A stretch of 64,000 bases of DNA, from NCBI GenBank assembly GCA_030148545.1, contig JASBTF010000002.1, positions 237,218-301,217 on the forward strand. Direction: 5' to 3'. The translations under genes and the position numbers were made by a program. Positions 26,211 through 34,830 of this stretch are shown piece by piece. Below the pieces are notes generated by a model that saw nothing but the letters and a program-made list of their open reading frames with translations, was not told where the DNA came from and searched no databases. The stretch is from Pseudomonadota bacterium. GTDB taxonomy: Bacteria; Pseudomonadota; Alphaproteobacteria; UBA2136; JASBTF01. How positions within the stretch are numbered: the stretch's first letter is position 1; each line of letters begins with the position of its first letter.

Positions 26211-26994
26211 GTTTACCACTCATCCATAAGAACCATATGCCGATTATCAGCATTGGTATACTTAGTAATTGTCCTTGCGACAGATAACTATAAATCCCTG
26301 TTAATTCAGTAAATTGCAAGTCTTCTACGCGGAAAAACTCTACAAAAAAGCGTGCAGTAGCGTATCCTACCAAAAACAAGCCAGAAACTCGCCATTTTTT
26401 CATGCCGTTACGCCAGCCAAAAAACCAAATAACCAGGTACAATACAATACCTTCTAACGCAGCCTCATACAGCTGGCTCGGGTGGCGCGGTAAATCATCA
26501 ACATGTGGAAAAACCATTGCCCACGGTACGTTTGTAGGGTGTCCCCATAGTTCGCCGTTTAAAAAGTTTGCTAGCCGGCCAAACAAAATACCAAACGGAA
26601 TACCGGGTACAATGCGCTCTGCAACCGCGGCAGGGTGTAATCCCTTACGCCGGCAGAATACTAATAGTGCAATGACAACACCCAATAATCCCCCGTGGAA
26701 AGCCATGCCACCTTGCCAAGTTTTCAATATTTCCAATGGGTTGTTTATAAAGTAGCTGAGCTCATAAAACAGTACATAACCAAGCCTGCCACCCAAAACA
26801 ATCCCTAAAATAATCCAAATAAACAGTGCATCAATTTCTTTTTCACCAAAGCCAGCTAATGGGTATTTTTTTAACAAGTATTGGCAGTGCCATAAACCAG
26901 CCAAAAAGCCAGCCATATAAGCCAGCCCATACCAATGCACAGTAAGGGGTCCAAGGCTAAAAGCAATGGGGTCAATTTGTGGAAAAACGAGCAT
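26197..26994 (-). CDS. lgt: prolipoprotein diacylglyceryl transferase Lgt
   Basis: An inner-membrane enzyme that attaches diacylglycerol to the lipobox Cys of prolipoproteins, the first step in lipoprotein maturation and so required by the several lipoproteins in this window. It has seven hydrophobic segments, AFHGGLLG (about residue 100), and the Lgt signature region GRLANFLNGELWG (about 140-152). I place the start at 26994 (AGGAT ribosome-binding site) rather than an upstream start at 27045 that would add 17 residues. The sequence is clearly AT-richer than its surroundings. Confidence 0.95.
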   Translation of the reverse strand: MLVFPQIDPIAFSLGPLTVHWYGLAYMAGFLAGLWHCQYLLKKYPLAGFGEKEIDALFIWIILGIVLGGRLGYVLFYELSYFINNPLEILKTWQGGMAFHGGLLGVVIALLVFCRRKGLHPAAVAERIVPGIPFGILFGRLANFLNGELWGHPTNVPWAMVFPHVDDLPRHPSQLYEAALEGIVLYLVIWFFGWRNGMKKWRVSGLFLVGYATARFFVEFFRVEDLQFTELTGIYSYLSQGQLLSIPMLIIGIWFLWMSGKHAQK

Positions 26995-26998
26995 AATT

Positions 26999-27643
26999 CT
27001 ATCCTGCTTTTTTGTATAAATTGTGTTGAGAAATATAATCTTCAATCACGCTAGGTATATGTGGCAGCGTATTGTTTTTAAATGAATTTTCTCTGATATT
27101 GGTGGCGCAGCCATTATGGTTGCTGTCATTAAGCCAGTGCCAAGTACCATTTTTTATCAATTTTGTTAAAATACTGCCGCAAGCATAGTTTTTTAGTTCG
27201 TTTTGGGTGTGCCCACGGCCAATTATTGCACCACAAAAATTATTTACCAACTTTTCCCATTGGTCCCATTTGTGAAAATTTGCCAAATTATCGCTACCCA
27301 TAAGCCATATTAAATTGTTATTAAAAGCAGGGTTTTGCGACATTTTTTGTAATGTATTAAATGTTTGCGGTGCTGTAGTTTCTGTTGCTATTTGCTGTTC
27401 AAGGTCACTAACCTCAAACCATTCAGTAACTTTATGTTGCTCAGCGAGCATTTTAGCCATTAAAAACCGGTGCTCAAAGCTTGCATAGGTCGCAGGGTCT
27501 TTATGTGGGTTTTGTGGCGTTATAAGGAAGATAATTTTTTGTAATTTTAATGCATTTTTAGCAACCCGAGCGGCAGCAATATGCCCATCATGCGGAGGGT
27601 TGGCAGATGCACCAAAAACACCAATTTTTCCGTGAGTTACCAT
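26999..27643 (-). CDS. nadD: nicotinate-nucleotide adenylyltransferase NadD
   Basis: It adenylates nicotinate mononucleotide in NAD synthesis. The nucleotidyltransferase motif GASANPPHDGHI (about residue 10) replaces the usual GGTFDPIHxGH, and NIREN near the end matches the second site (S/T-x4-R). The start at 27643 overlaps the carS 3' end by 7 bp. 214 residues, typical length. It is strongly AT-rich compared with the flanking housekeeping genes. The usual partner gene rsfS is absent here, and rlmH lies elsewhere at 63484. Confidence 0.88.
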   Translation of the reverse strand: MVTHGKIGVFGASANPPHDGHIAAARVAKNALKLQKIIFLITPQNPHKDPATYASFEHRFLMAKMLAEQHKVTEWFEVSDLEQQIATETTAPQTFNTLQKMSQNPAFNNNLIWLMGSDNLANFHKWDQWEKLVNNFCGAIIGRGHTQNELKNYACGSILTKLIKNGTWHWLNDSNHNGCATNIRENSFKNNTLPHIPSVIEDYISQHNLYKKAG

Positions 27644-28122
27644 GGCTTGTTTTTCAGCCCCATCTTGTGTGCAGCAACATTGCATATGGTGCTACCAAAA
27701 CCGCCTACAAGAATTATTAATAACACCTCATTCCAGCGCCATTCTACCCAAATTAAGCTAATTGCCAAAAAAGCGACTATATAATCTAGCTGATCTAACC
27801 CCCAGCATGGTGCGCCAGGTGCCAGCTTAAACCTACGCTTAGCAAGGCTGGATAAGGCATCTCCTGCAAGTGCTGCAGTAGCAATAGCAAAGCTATATAA
27901 AATATTTAAACCTAGTAAAAAACCAATCAAGCCACCAACGGCGCTACCCCCAATAAAACCACGCCAAGTTTTGTTAGTACCAAGTACGTTTGTACCAAAA
28001 TCCATAGGGTAGTTTAACTTAGGAAATAGTTTGTTAAGCACAGGTGGTGCTAAATTGGCTGCAAATGCAGGGCTAGCAAGCCACAGCGCGTGCATCCACC
28101 AAGGTGCGGTGTCGAACATCAT
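27637..28122 (-). CDS. CarS-like CDP-archaeol synthase family protein
   Basis: A polytopic membrane protein of 161 residues with five hydrophobic segments. It carries the family pattern ANLAPPVLNKL, then NKTWRGFIGG (about residue 50), a conserved GDALSSLAKRR (about 87-97) and PGAPCWGLDQLDY (about 102-114), which match CDP-archaeol synthase (CarS, DUF46), a relative of CdsA that transfers CMP to an archaeal ether lipid. Bacterial members exist but their substrate is uncertain; CDP-diacylglycerol or another CDP-lipid is possible. First gene of the operon with nadD, lgt and midA. Confidence 0.8.
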   Translation of the reverse strand: MMFDTAPWWMHALWLASPAFAANLAPPVLNKLFPKLNYPMDFGTNVLGTNKTWRGFIGGSAVGGLIGFLLGLNILYSFAIATAALAGDALSSLAKRRFKLAPGAPCWGLDQLDYIVAFLAISLIWVEWRWNEVLLIILVGGFGSTICNVAAHKMGLKNKPW

Positions 28123-28190
28123 AGCGCCACTTTAGGCGCATCTCTATGTACTGTCTAGCAGCTCACACGTAACTATGTTAAGGGTAGGCT

Positions 28191-29537
28191 ATGTTTACAC
28201 AGCTTACAGAACGGTTGCAGGGTGTTTTTGGCAAACTAGGCCAACGCGGGATGCTCACAGAGGATGATGTAGCAAGCGCATTGCGTGAAGTGCGCATGGC
28301 GTTGATTGAGGCGGATGTAGCTTTGCCCGTAGTAAAGCAGCTTATGGCAACGGTAAAAGAGCAAGCTGTGGGTGAGAAAGTACTAAAAGCAGTGCAACCC
28401 GGCCAGCAGGTGCTAAAAGTGGTGCATGATGCACTGTTAGAAAGCTTGGGTGAGCCTGCGGAGCTGAACGTTAGCGGTAAGCTTTCTATTATTCTGATGG
28501 CGGGTTTGCAGGGGAGTGGTAAGACCACTACTGCCGGTAAGCTGGCCTTAAAACTGAAGAATGAAGGTAAGAATGTGCTGCTGGCCAGTGCTGATATTTA
28601 CCGCCCAGCAGCACGAGAGCAGTTGGCTACCTTGGCTGAGCGTGTGGGTGTGGGTATGGTAGAAATTCATCATGAGCAGCCGCTGGATATTGCCAAACGT
28701 GCCTTGAAAACCGCGCAGGAAGAAGACGTGCAGGTACTGATTTTTGACACCGCAGGCCGTACTGACTTGGACGAAGCTATGTTGGCTGAGCTCAAGCAAT
28801 TGCATGAATTGCTAAAACCATCGGAAACATTGTTGGTTGCCGATGCATTAACCGGGCAGTCTGCCGTGAAAACCGCACAAGCTTTTACTGAGCAGGTAAC
28901 GCTCACCGGTGTGGTGCTTACTCGTATGGATGGGGATGCCCGCGGTGGTGCTGCGCTAAGCTTGCGCCAAGTAACCGGTGTGCCCATTAAATTTGCCGGT
29001 GTGGGTGAGGCAACGGATGCGTTAGAAGTGTTCCGTCCGAAAAGCGTGGCCGACCGCATTTTGGGTCAAGGTGATGTGATTAGCTTGGTGGAGAAAATTC
29101 AGCAAGCTACGGCAGGCGAGGAAGATGCACAGCAAAAGTTCCAAGAAAAGCTGTTAAGCGGCAAGCCCATGACCATGGATGACCTTAAACAGCAGTTTAA
29201 TTTTATGCGTAAAATGGGCTCGTTTAAGGGCCTGATGGGGATGATCCCTGGCCTAGGTGGCATGGGCAAAGCTTTGCAAAACAGCAATATTGATGAGAAG
29301 AAGTTGGTGGCGCATAACGTAGCCATTATTAACTCGATGACTAAAAAAGAACGCCGCGAGCCAAGTTTGCTCAACGCCAGCCGCCGTAAGCGCATTGCTG
29401 CGGGTGCGGGGGTAGAGGTTGCCGATGTAAATAAGCTGGTGAAAATGCATCGCCAAATGAACGGCATGGCCAAAATGTTTGCTGGCGGTAAAATGAACCC
29501 CATGCAGCTGATGCAGCAAATGCAGAGGCTTAAGTAG
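28191..29537 (+). CDS. ffh: signal recognition particle protein Ffh
   Basis: SRP54 GTPase that targets nascent membrane proteins to FtsY. It has an N-terminal four-helix bundle, G-domain motifs GLQGSGKTT (about residue 107), DTAGR (about 187), and TRMDGDARGG (about 245-254), then the Met-rich M domain that binds 4.5S RNA and signal sequences (MGMIPGLGGMGK, and MNPMQLMQQMQ at the end). 448 residues, full length. No 4.5S RNA gene is seen nearby. Confidence 0.98.
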   Translation: MFTQLTERLQGVFGKLGQRGMLTEDDVASALREVRMALIEADVALPVVKQLMATVKEQAVGEKVLKAVQPGQQVLKVVHDALLESLGEPAELNVSGKLSIILMAGLQGSGKTTTAGKLALKLKNEGKNVLLASADIYRPAAREQLATLAERVGVGMVEIHHEQPLDIAKRALKTAQEEDVQVLIFDTAGRTDLDEAMLAELKQLHELLKPSETLLVADALTGQSAVKTAQAFTEQVTLTGVVLTRMDGDARGGAALSLRQVTGVPIKFAGVGEATDALEVFRPKSVADRILGQGDVISLVEKIQQATAGEEDAQQKFQEKLLSGKPMTMDDLKQQFNFMRKMGSFKGLMGMIPGLGGMGKALQNSNIDEKKLVAHNVAIINSMTKKERREPSLLNASRRKRIAAGAGVEVADVNKLVKMHRQMNGMAKMFAGGKMNPMQLMQQMQRLK

Positions 29538-29632
29538 GTATACAAATTGTTGACGAAATAACCTTGTTAGCCTAGGGTATATTCCTGAATTTCTAATATC
29601 TACGAACTTTTCTAGGGAGCATCAGTCCGCTG

Positions 29633-30142
29633 GTGAGTGAATTTATGACGACTGCCGTAGACTCAAGAAGGTACGATTTTGTTCTTAAACCCTTTATCTA
29701 TCTGTCTGCTTTGACTTCTACTATTACCCTTGCTGTAGTGCTTTACTCTAGCATGTTGTTAACGGTTTCAGCCGTGTTGGCTTGGGTAAGTTTTCCGCTA
29801 CCTTTTGTGGGGGTTGACTTCACCTGGCTTGATTGGGGTGTGCGTAGTTTGTACGTGGCATCAGCGATTTTGCTGACTGTTTCTATATGTGGCGCATTCT
29901 TATCTGGCGCAAGTTTAACACCACTGGGTAGCGTCGTGCTGATCGCCTTTGCTGTTTACCTTTATCGCTGGACTGTGGTGCAAATCGGTGAGTACTTTCG
30001 CCCTGGTATTGAATTGACCTTTGATACGATCGGAACCCAGTTTACTGACCTGCAAACTGCTGCGATTTATTTTACTGGTATTGCACTTTATTGGCTGGTT
30101 GGTGTGGTGTTGGCGCTTGTAGTAATAAATACCAGTAATTAA
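29633..30142 (+). CDS. unrecognised membrane protein, about four TM segments
   Basis: A 169-residue protein starting at a GTG, with AGGGAG upstream (spacing about 13); an in-frame ATG at 29645 is an alternative. There is a short polar N-terminus, then hydrophobic segments at about 20-45, 65-90, 95-115 and 145-168, with an aromatic-rich segment between (VVQIGEYFRPGIELTFDTIG). It may be a small inner-membrane protein. No family recognised. It is followed by a strong terminator. Confidence 0.6.
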   Translation: MSEFMTTAVDSRRYDFVLKPFIYLSALTSTITLAVVLYSSMLLTVSAVLAWVSFPLPFVGVDFTWLDWGVRSLYVASAILLTVSICGAFLSGASLTPLGSVVLIAFAVYLYRWTVVQIGEYFRPGIELTFDTIGTQFTDLQTAAIYFTGIALYWLVGVVLALVVINTSN

Positions 30143-30182
30143 AAAATGCCCTGTTGGTTTTTACCAGCAGGGCATTTTTTTT
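30141..30182 (+). terminator. terminator
   Basis: TGCCCTGTTGGT and ACCAGCAGGGCA arms with flanking A6 and T8 runs. Confidence 0.9.
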
Positions 30183-30194
30183 GTGACTCTCCTC

Positions 30195-30402
30195 AAAATG
30201 CATACATAACCCCTGTTCTGCGTAGCTGAGGTTACTTCTTACCAAATACATTCAGCATAGATTGTATAAATGCCGATTGCTTTTTGGCGTAGGGGTTTGT
30301 TTTATAATGATTATTTAGTGTCACCGCTGTGAGCTGTGCATAATTCTCTTGCATGGGGCGCAAAAATGGCATACATAACCCCTGTTCTGCGCAGCTGAGG
30401 TT
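30195..30402 (+). repeat. direct duplication in the rpsP leader region
   Basis: Two near-identical copies of about 40 bp at 30195-30233 and 30362-30402, differing by one base and one indel (core CATACATAACCCCTGTTCTG, then CG-T/C-AGCTGAGGTT). They flank 128 bp that contains a TATAAT at 30303-30308 and, on the minus strand, a 40-codon frame (30232-30354). A hairpin CTGGCG / CGCCAG lies downstream at 30451-30472. No other gene is seen between 30183 and 30520. Confidence 0.75.
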
Positions 30403-30520
30403 GCCCGGAACCAACCAGAACCTTCGGGGCAAAACCGTGAGGAACTGGCGGCGCATGGGGCGCCAGGTGCATGCCTTTGAGACATGTACGTTAAACAAAG
30501 ATATATTGGAGAAGATAGAA

Positions 30521-30973
30521 ATGGCTGTAGCATTGCGTTTGGCACGTCGTGGACGTACCCACCAAGCTTTTTACCACATTGTAGCGGCGGATAGCCGTCG
30601 TTCCCGTGATGGTCGTTACATTGAACAATTGGGTTACTTTAACCCACACGCAGCAAAGGACAGCGCTGAGCGCCTGACCATTAACGCTGAGCGTTTGGAT
30701 TACTGGTTTAACAACGGTGCTCAGGCGAGTGATCGTTTGGCTCAACTGTTGGTGGACTACAAAATTGGTCCTAAAAAACTGCACGACAAATTCCTTAAGG
30801 AAAAAGGTGTGCGTGTAAAAGCGATTGAAGCGAAGAAAGCAGCAGAAAAAGCTGCTGAAGAAGCCGCTAAGAAAGCTGAAGAAGCTGCCGCTGCTGCCGA
30901 AGCCGCTGCCGCTGAAGCACCAGCAGAGGAAGCTGCAACCGAAGCTCCAGCAGAAGAAAAAGCTGCTGAGTAA
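30521..30973 (+). CDS. rpsP: 30S ribosomal protein S16 with long C-terminal tail
   Basis: The start is the ATG at 30521 (TTGGAG upstream), giving the canonical N-terminus MAVALRLARRGRTHQAFYHIV. The globular part ends near residue 105. A tail of about 45 residues of Ala, Glu and Lys follows (EKAAEEAAKKAEE pattern), longer than in E. coli (82 residues total) and like alphaproteobacterial S16. It is the first gene of rpsP-rimM-trmD. Confidence 0.97.
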   Translation: MAVALRLARRGRTHQAFYHIVAADSRRSRDGRYIEQLGYFNPHAAKDSAERLTINAERLDYWFNNGAQASDRLAQLLVDYKIGPKKLHDKFLKEKGVRVKAIEAKKAAEKAAEEAAKKAEEAAAAAEAAAAEAPAEEAATEAPAEEKAAE

Positions 30974-30974
30974 C

Positions 30975-31490
30975 GTGAGTGCTCCTAATAAGCTAGGATA
31001 CATTTGTGTGGGGCGCCTTGGCGCCCCTCATGGTTTGCGCGGTGAGCTGAAGGTGAAAAACCTCGTGAAGACTGAGCAGTGGGGTGGTTATGGCCCGTTT
31101 ATTAATCAGCAAGATGAAGAGTTACCGCAACTAACCTTGCGTGGTGCCGGTACTACTATGTTGGTCAAGCTAGATGGTGTGGATACACCTGAAGATGCAG
31201 CACGTTATAAGGGTGCGTACCTTTACACGGCGGTAGAGAACTTCCCTGAACTGGCTGAGGATGAGGTGTATTTGGCGGCACTGTATGGCCAAAAAGTACA
31301 CGACCATAGCGGTGCTGAGATTGGCACCGTGCGCGATTTGTACGATGCAGGTAGCCACCCAGCGTTGGTGGTTGCTTTGGCAAATGAAGCCGAAGCTATG
31401 GTGCCGCTGGCAGAGGAATATGTGCAAAGCACCGAGCCAGTACAGCTGACCGAAGCAGCCCAAGCCTTGCTTGACATCTACACCCAATAA
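30975..31490 (+). CDS. rimM: 16S rRNA processing protein RimM
   Basis: It assists maturation of the 30S head and binds S19. I place the start at the GTG at 30975, one base after the rpsP stop. The N-terminal barrel begins GRLGAPHGLRGELKV (about residue 12). The C-terminal PRC barrel begins VYLAALYGQKV (about 97). 171 residues, typical. Confidence 0.95.
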   Translation: MSAPNKLGYICVGRLGAPHGLRGELKVKNLVKTEQWGGYGPFINQQDEELPQLTLRGAGTTMLVKLDGVDTPEDAARYKGAYLYTAVENFPELAEDEVYLAALYGQKVHDHSGAEIGTVRDLYDAGSHPALVVALANEAEAMVPLAEEYVQSTEPVQLTEAAQALLDIYTQ

Positions 31491-31505
31491 CGGTTCCCTA
31501 AATAC

Positions 31506-32204
31506 ATGAAGCCTTGGCCTGTTACCATTCTTACCCTGTTCCCTGAAGTTTTTCCGGGTGTATTGGGGCATTCCATTACGGGTCGTGCACTCAACCAAGA
31601 TTTATGGCAATTGCGGGTAAATAACATCCGCGACCATGCATTGCCAGATAAGCATAAAACAGTGGATGACACGCCATACGGTGGTGGTGCTGGCATGGTA
31701 TTACGGCCAGATGTGGTGGCGACGAGTATCCGTGAAGCGAAGGCGCAGCAGCCAGGTGCAAAAGTAATTTTCCTCACGCCATCGGGGCAAAAGTTTGACC
31801 AAAATATGGCTGAAGAGCTAGGTGCACATGATGCCGGCTTAATTGTGCTGTGCGGCCATTATGAAGGTATTGACCAGCGCGTGCTGGATGCCGAGGTAGA
31901 TGTAGAGGTATCGATTGGGGACTATGTGCTCAGCGCTGGTGAGGTTGCCGCCCCAGTAGTGATTGATGCCTGCCTGCGCACCCGTGCTGGTGTGCTGGGC
32001 AATAACGAGACTCTGCACGAAGAAAGCCATAGTATTATTGATCCTGATAGCAATGAATCACTTGTGGAATACCCACACTATACCCGCCCAGCAGAATGGG
32101 AAGGGCAGGCGGTGCCACCGGTGCTGACCAGTGGTAACCATGCCGAAATTGCTAAGTGGCGGCTTCATCAAGCACGCCAGCGCACCAAAAAGCTTACCAA
32201 GTAA
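31506..32204 (+). CDS. trmD: tRNA (guanine-N1)-methyltransferase TrmD
   Basis: It makes m1G37 in tRNAs, preventing frameshifts. It is a SPOUT knot enzyme with LCGHYEGIDQRV (about residue 115) and SIGDYVLSAGE (about 136-146), both cofactor-binding knot elements, and PPVLTSGNHAEIAKWR near the end. 232 residues. It follows rimM by 15 bp. The usual next gene, rplS, is 2.1 kb further on. Confidence 0.97.
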   Translation: MKPWPVTILTLFPEVFPGVLGHSITGRALNQDLWQLRVNNIRDHALPDKHKTVDDTPYGGGAGMVLRPDVVATSIREAKAQQPGAKVIFLTPSGQKFDQNMAEELGAHDAGLIVLCGHYEGIDQRVLDAEVDVEVSIGDYVLSAGEVAAPVVIDACLRTRAGVLGNNETLHEESHSIIDPDSNESLVEYPHYTRPAEWEGQAVPPVLTSGNHAEIAKWRLHQARQRTKKLTK

Positions 32205-32207
32205 TAC

Positions 32208-33377
32208 TTATAGCGCTTTAAGCTTATCGACAACCTCAATAGAGGCGCTCTCTAGCTCTTGTACAAGATCCGAAATATCGGCGCTAGGGTCGCTTGCGCG
32301 GCGCTCAGCTGCTTTTTGTGCCGCTTGGTGCACACGCATATGAGGGTGTTCCATAGCATTAAACTCAGTATTGCTACCAAACTGTTTTTTACCGTCAGCA
32401 TAGTACCATTTACCAAGGCGACAAGCAGTGTGGTCGCCAATAGCTTGCGGGTTATCTAGCTTGATGCGCCCCATTTCAAAATCGACAATTTTCTTTTTCC
32501 ATAGCGCATGGTCAGCTTGTGCCAATACAACCACTTTATCTTGAATGTCTTGTTCGGCGAGTAAGGCGCGCTGTTGTTCTACCGTGTCAGTCAGCTGGTC
32601 TAGTAGAGACATAATTTGCTCTGTTTGGCTGTTGTTGCGGTCTGCTTCTTGCGAAATCGTTAAAATACTTTCTGAGATTTCGCTAGAGGCTTGAGATTGC
32701 TCACCAGTAGAGTGTGCAATACTACTCATGAGGCCCTGAATTTCTTCTGCTGAAGCATGTAGTTTGGAAACTTTTTCGGCGCCATCTGCAACTGTGCTTT
32801 GCGAACGTTGAACAGCTTCGGTTACCTTAGCAATCTCTGTTTGGATTTCTTGAATTGTCTCGCTAATTTGCTGTGTCGCTTTTTGAGACTGCTGCGCAAG
32901 CTTACCAACTTCATCAGCTACCACGGCAAAGCCTCTGCCTGCATCACCAGCGCGTGCAGCTTCAATAGAAGCATTAAGCGCCAGTAAGTTGGTTTGGTCG
33001 CTAATGTCGTTAATGGTGCTCACAACTTGCTGAATTTGGCCGGAGGCTTGCTCTAGTAGGGACATGCAGTCGCCAGTGTTTTGCATAGAGCTAGAGATGG
33101 ATTCCATCACGCGTGCTGTTTGCGAAACTTCGTTCCCCACACGTTCGGCGCTGTTGGCAGCATTTTGTGCATGAGAGGCAATACCCTTAACGGTAGATGC
33201 CATTTCTTCACTTGCGCTGGCAGTGCTACTAACTAAGCCATGAATTTTAAGTGAAGATTTACGAATCTCGCTTGTTTTAAGGCCAACATCAACAGTAGCC
33301 ATGGAGGTTTGTACAATACCACCTAGCAGTTTCTTTAATGTATGGGCGGTTGTGCTTTGTTTGGTTTTAAAAAACAT
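32208..33377 (-). CDS. soluble chemoreceptor with C-terminal CZB domain
   Basis: A methyl-accepting chemotaxis signalling domain with the CheA/CheW hairpin tip [18 protein letters not shown] (about residues 128-145). No membrane segment is present, so it is a cytoplasmic receptor. The last 110 residues form a chemoreceptor zinc-binding (CZB) domain with its His, Cys ([11 protein letters not shown]), and two later His residues (EHPHMRVH), which in known cases responds to zinc or hypochlorous acid. It is inserted on the opposite strand between trmD and rplS. No other chemotaxis gene is in the window. Confidence 0.93.
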   Translation of the reverse strand: MFFKTKQSTTAHTLKKLLGGIVQTSMATVDVGLKTSEIRKSSLKIHGLVSSTASASEEMASTVKGIASHAQNAANSAERVGNEVSQTARVMESISSSMQNTGDCMSLLEQASGQIQQVVSTINDISDQTNLLALNASIEAARAGDAGRGFAVVADEVGKLAQQSQKATQQISETIQEIQTEIAKVTEAVQRSQSTVADGAEKVSKLHASAEEIQGLMSSIAHSTGEQSQASSEISESILTISQEADRNNSQTEQIMSLLDQLTDTVEQQRALLAEQDIQDKVVVLAQADHALWKKKIVDFEMGRIKLDNPQAIGDHTACRLGKWYYADGKKQFGSNTEFNAMEHPHMRVHQAAQKAAERRASDPSADISDLVQELESASIEVVDKLKAL

Positions 33378-33551
33378 ATTGGGTCTAAAGTATTATTTTT
33401 CTTGTACTTGTTATTATCTACGTGAAGAACTGTTAAAACGCAATGCCACAAACACGTAAGCTGCTACGTAGTGCGGTGAATAGAGCACAGGTAATAGAGT
33501 ATTTTTGTACGGTTTCATAAGGTGTGGGACTAATAAGAAGGACCGAGAAAG

Positions 33552-34190
33552 ATGCCGCAGCTATGGGCTGCTTTCGTCGCATGGATTGGGTTACTGGGTA
33601 GCCTGGTGGCGGCGTGGCCTGCGGTAGTGCATGCTCAAGACCTGCCACGATGTCAGCTAGATGGGCGTAGCCATATGGACTTTATGCTCACCGAATCGCG
33701 CCGTTGTGTGCTGAATACTCGCCAAGTGAACGTTATGGTGTTCCCGACGCAAGATAGCTTAACAGGAGAGAAAGTGCTGGTGGTTGGGTATGATTTGCGT
33801 AACGACCGCCCGCAGCAAATTACAAGTTCTAGCATGCATAGGCAGCATTGGGAGCGCTTGCTGCGCGAGGTTGTGCCACAAGTAACGCAGCGCCAAGAGC
33901 AGGGTGAGCGTTTTGTATTGATTGAGCAGTTTGATGGCAGTTGGCCTAAGTACGATTTTACCCGCGCTGACCAAAGCTTGTTGAACGATGTGCCTCATGT
34001 GGCTTTCTTTAGTATTCGCTTTGTATCACGCGACCCAGCGCTGCCAGATATTGTGATGCCCATTACGCTGGATGCGACAACGGGTGGCGGTATTTTTGTA
34101 GCTGGGTTAGAACCTCCGCGTGCGCCTGATGAACCGCTAGGGTTGTTTGATCGCCTGCTAACTATGTTTGGCAGTAACGCTACACGATAA
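33552..34190 (+). CDS. unrecognised secreted protein, 212 aa
   Basis: GAAGGA precedes the ATG. A signal peptide with cleavage after VHA (about residue 28) leads to a mature protein with two Cys (PRCQLDG and RRCVLN) near its N-terminus, likely a disulfide. The remainder is mixed alpha/beta, with no transmembrane segment and no recognisable family. It shares the trmD-rplS gap with the chemoreceptor gene. Confidence 0.6.
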   Translation: MPQLWAAFVAWIGLLGSLVAAWPAVVHAQDLPRCQLDGRSHMDFMLTESRRCVLNTRQVNVMVFPTQDSLTGEKVLVVGYDLRNDRPQQITSSSMHRQHWERLLREVVPQVTQRQEQGERFVLIEQFDGSWPKYDFTRADQSLLNDVPHVAFFSIRFVSRDPALPDIVMPITLDATTGGGIFVAGLEPPRAPDEPLGLFDRLLTMFGSNATR

Positions 34191-34315
34191 AAAAGTTCAT
34201 TTTTTACTTCACATTTATCCACAGCTGGGGTATTACCCCCTGCACGCAGAATATAAGCGTATACGAGATTTGGCCAAAGCACTGTGCTAAAGGCCCCAAA
34301 ACGAGGAAGAGACCA

Positions 34316-34672
34316 ATGAACCTGGTAGAACAAATTAACGCCGAAACCATTACCCAGCTGGGTAAAGAAATTCCTGAGTTCCAAGCAGGTGATACCCTGC
34401 GTGTGCACGTAAAAGTGCGCGAAGGTGGCCGTGAGCGTATTCAGGTGTTTGAAGGCGTGTGCATTGCCCGCCATAACGATGGTATTAACAGCAGCTTCAC
34501 CGTGCGCAAGCTTTCTTTTGGTGAAGGTGTGGAGCGTGTGTTCCCACTACATGCCCCAGTGGTAGACAAAATTGAAGTATCACGTCGCGGTAAAGTGCGT
34601 CGTGCTAAGTTGTTCTACTTGCGTGGCCGTACTGGTAAATCAGCACGTATTGCTGAGCGCAAAACCAACTAA
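34316..34672 (+). CDS. rplS: 50S ribosomal protein L19
   Basis: The motif [19 protein letters not shown] and the terminal [15 protein letters not shown] are those of L19, at the 30S/50S interface. 118 residues. Ribosome-binding site GAGGAAGAG. It has its own promoter region (34191-34315), unlike the usual rpsP-rimM-trmD-rplS operon, and its own terminator. Confidence 0.98.
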   Translation: MNLVEQINAETITQLGKEIPEFQAGDTLRVHVKVREGGRERIQVFEGVCIARHNDGINSSFTVRKLSFGEGVERVFPLHAPVVDKIEVSRRGKVRRAKLFYLRGRTGKSARIAERKTN

Positions 34673-34714
34673 TAGCAAGGCGCCCTATGGGCAGCAAAAT
34701 TGCTAAGATATTGT

Positions 34715-34751
34715 AAGTTAAGGGGAGGCCACAGTGCTTCCCTTAACTTTT
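34715..34751 (+). terminator. rplS terminator
   Basis: AAGTTAAGGG and CCCTTAACTT arms with a T-rich end. Confidence 0.8.
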
Positions 34752-34830
34752 ATGGTAATGGCAGGGAAAGGTTGTGTTTATGATCATAAGTAGCTATCAA
34801 TTTTTGATGCAAAAGGGGAGAGTGTAGCGC

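Noticed and set aside
30366-30470. A 4.5S SRP RNA in the rpsP leader, suggested by GAGGTTGCCCGGAACC
   Set aside because: The conserved SRP apical loop (GGAAGCAGCC type) is not present and the proper stem does not form.
34215-34223. Perfect DnaA box TTATCCACA upstream of rplS
   Set aside because: Single copy with no cluster of further boxes or AT-rich unwinding element nearby, so no evidence for an origin.
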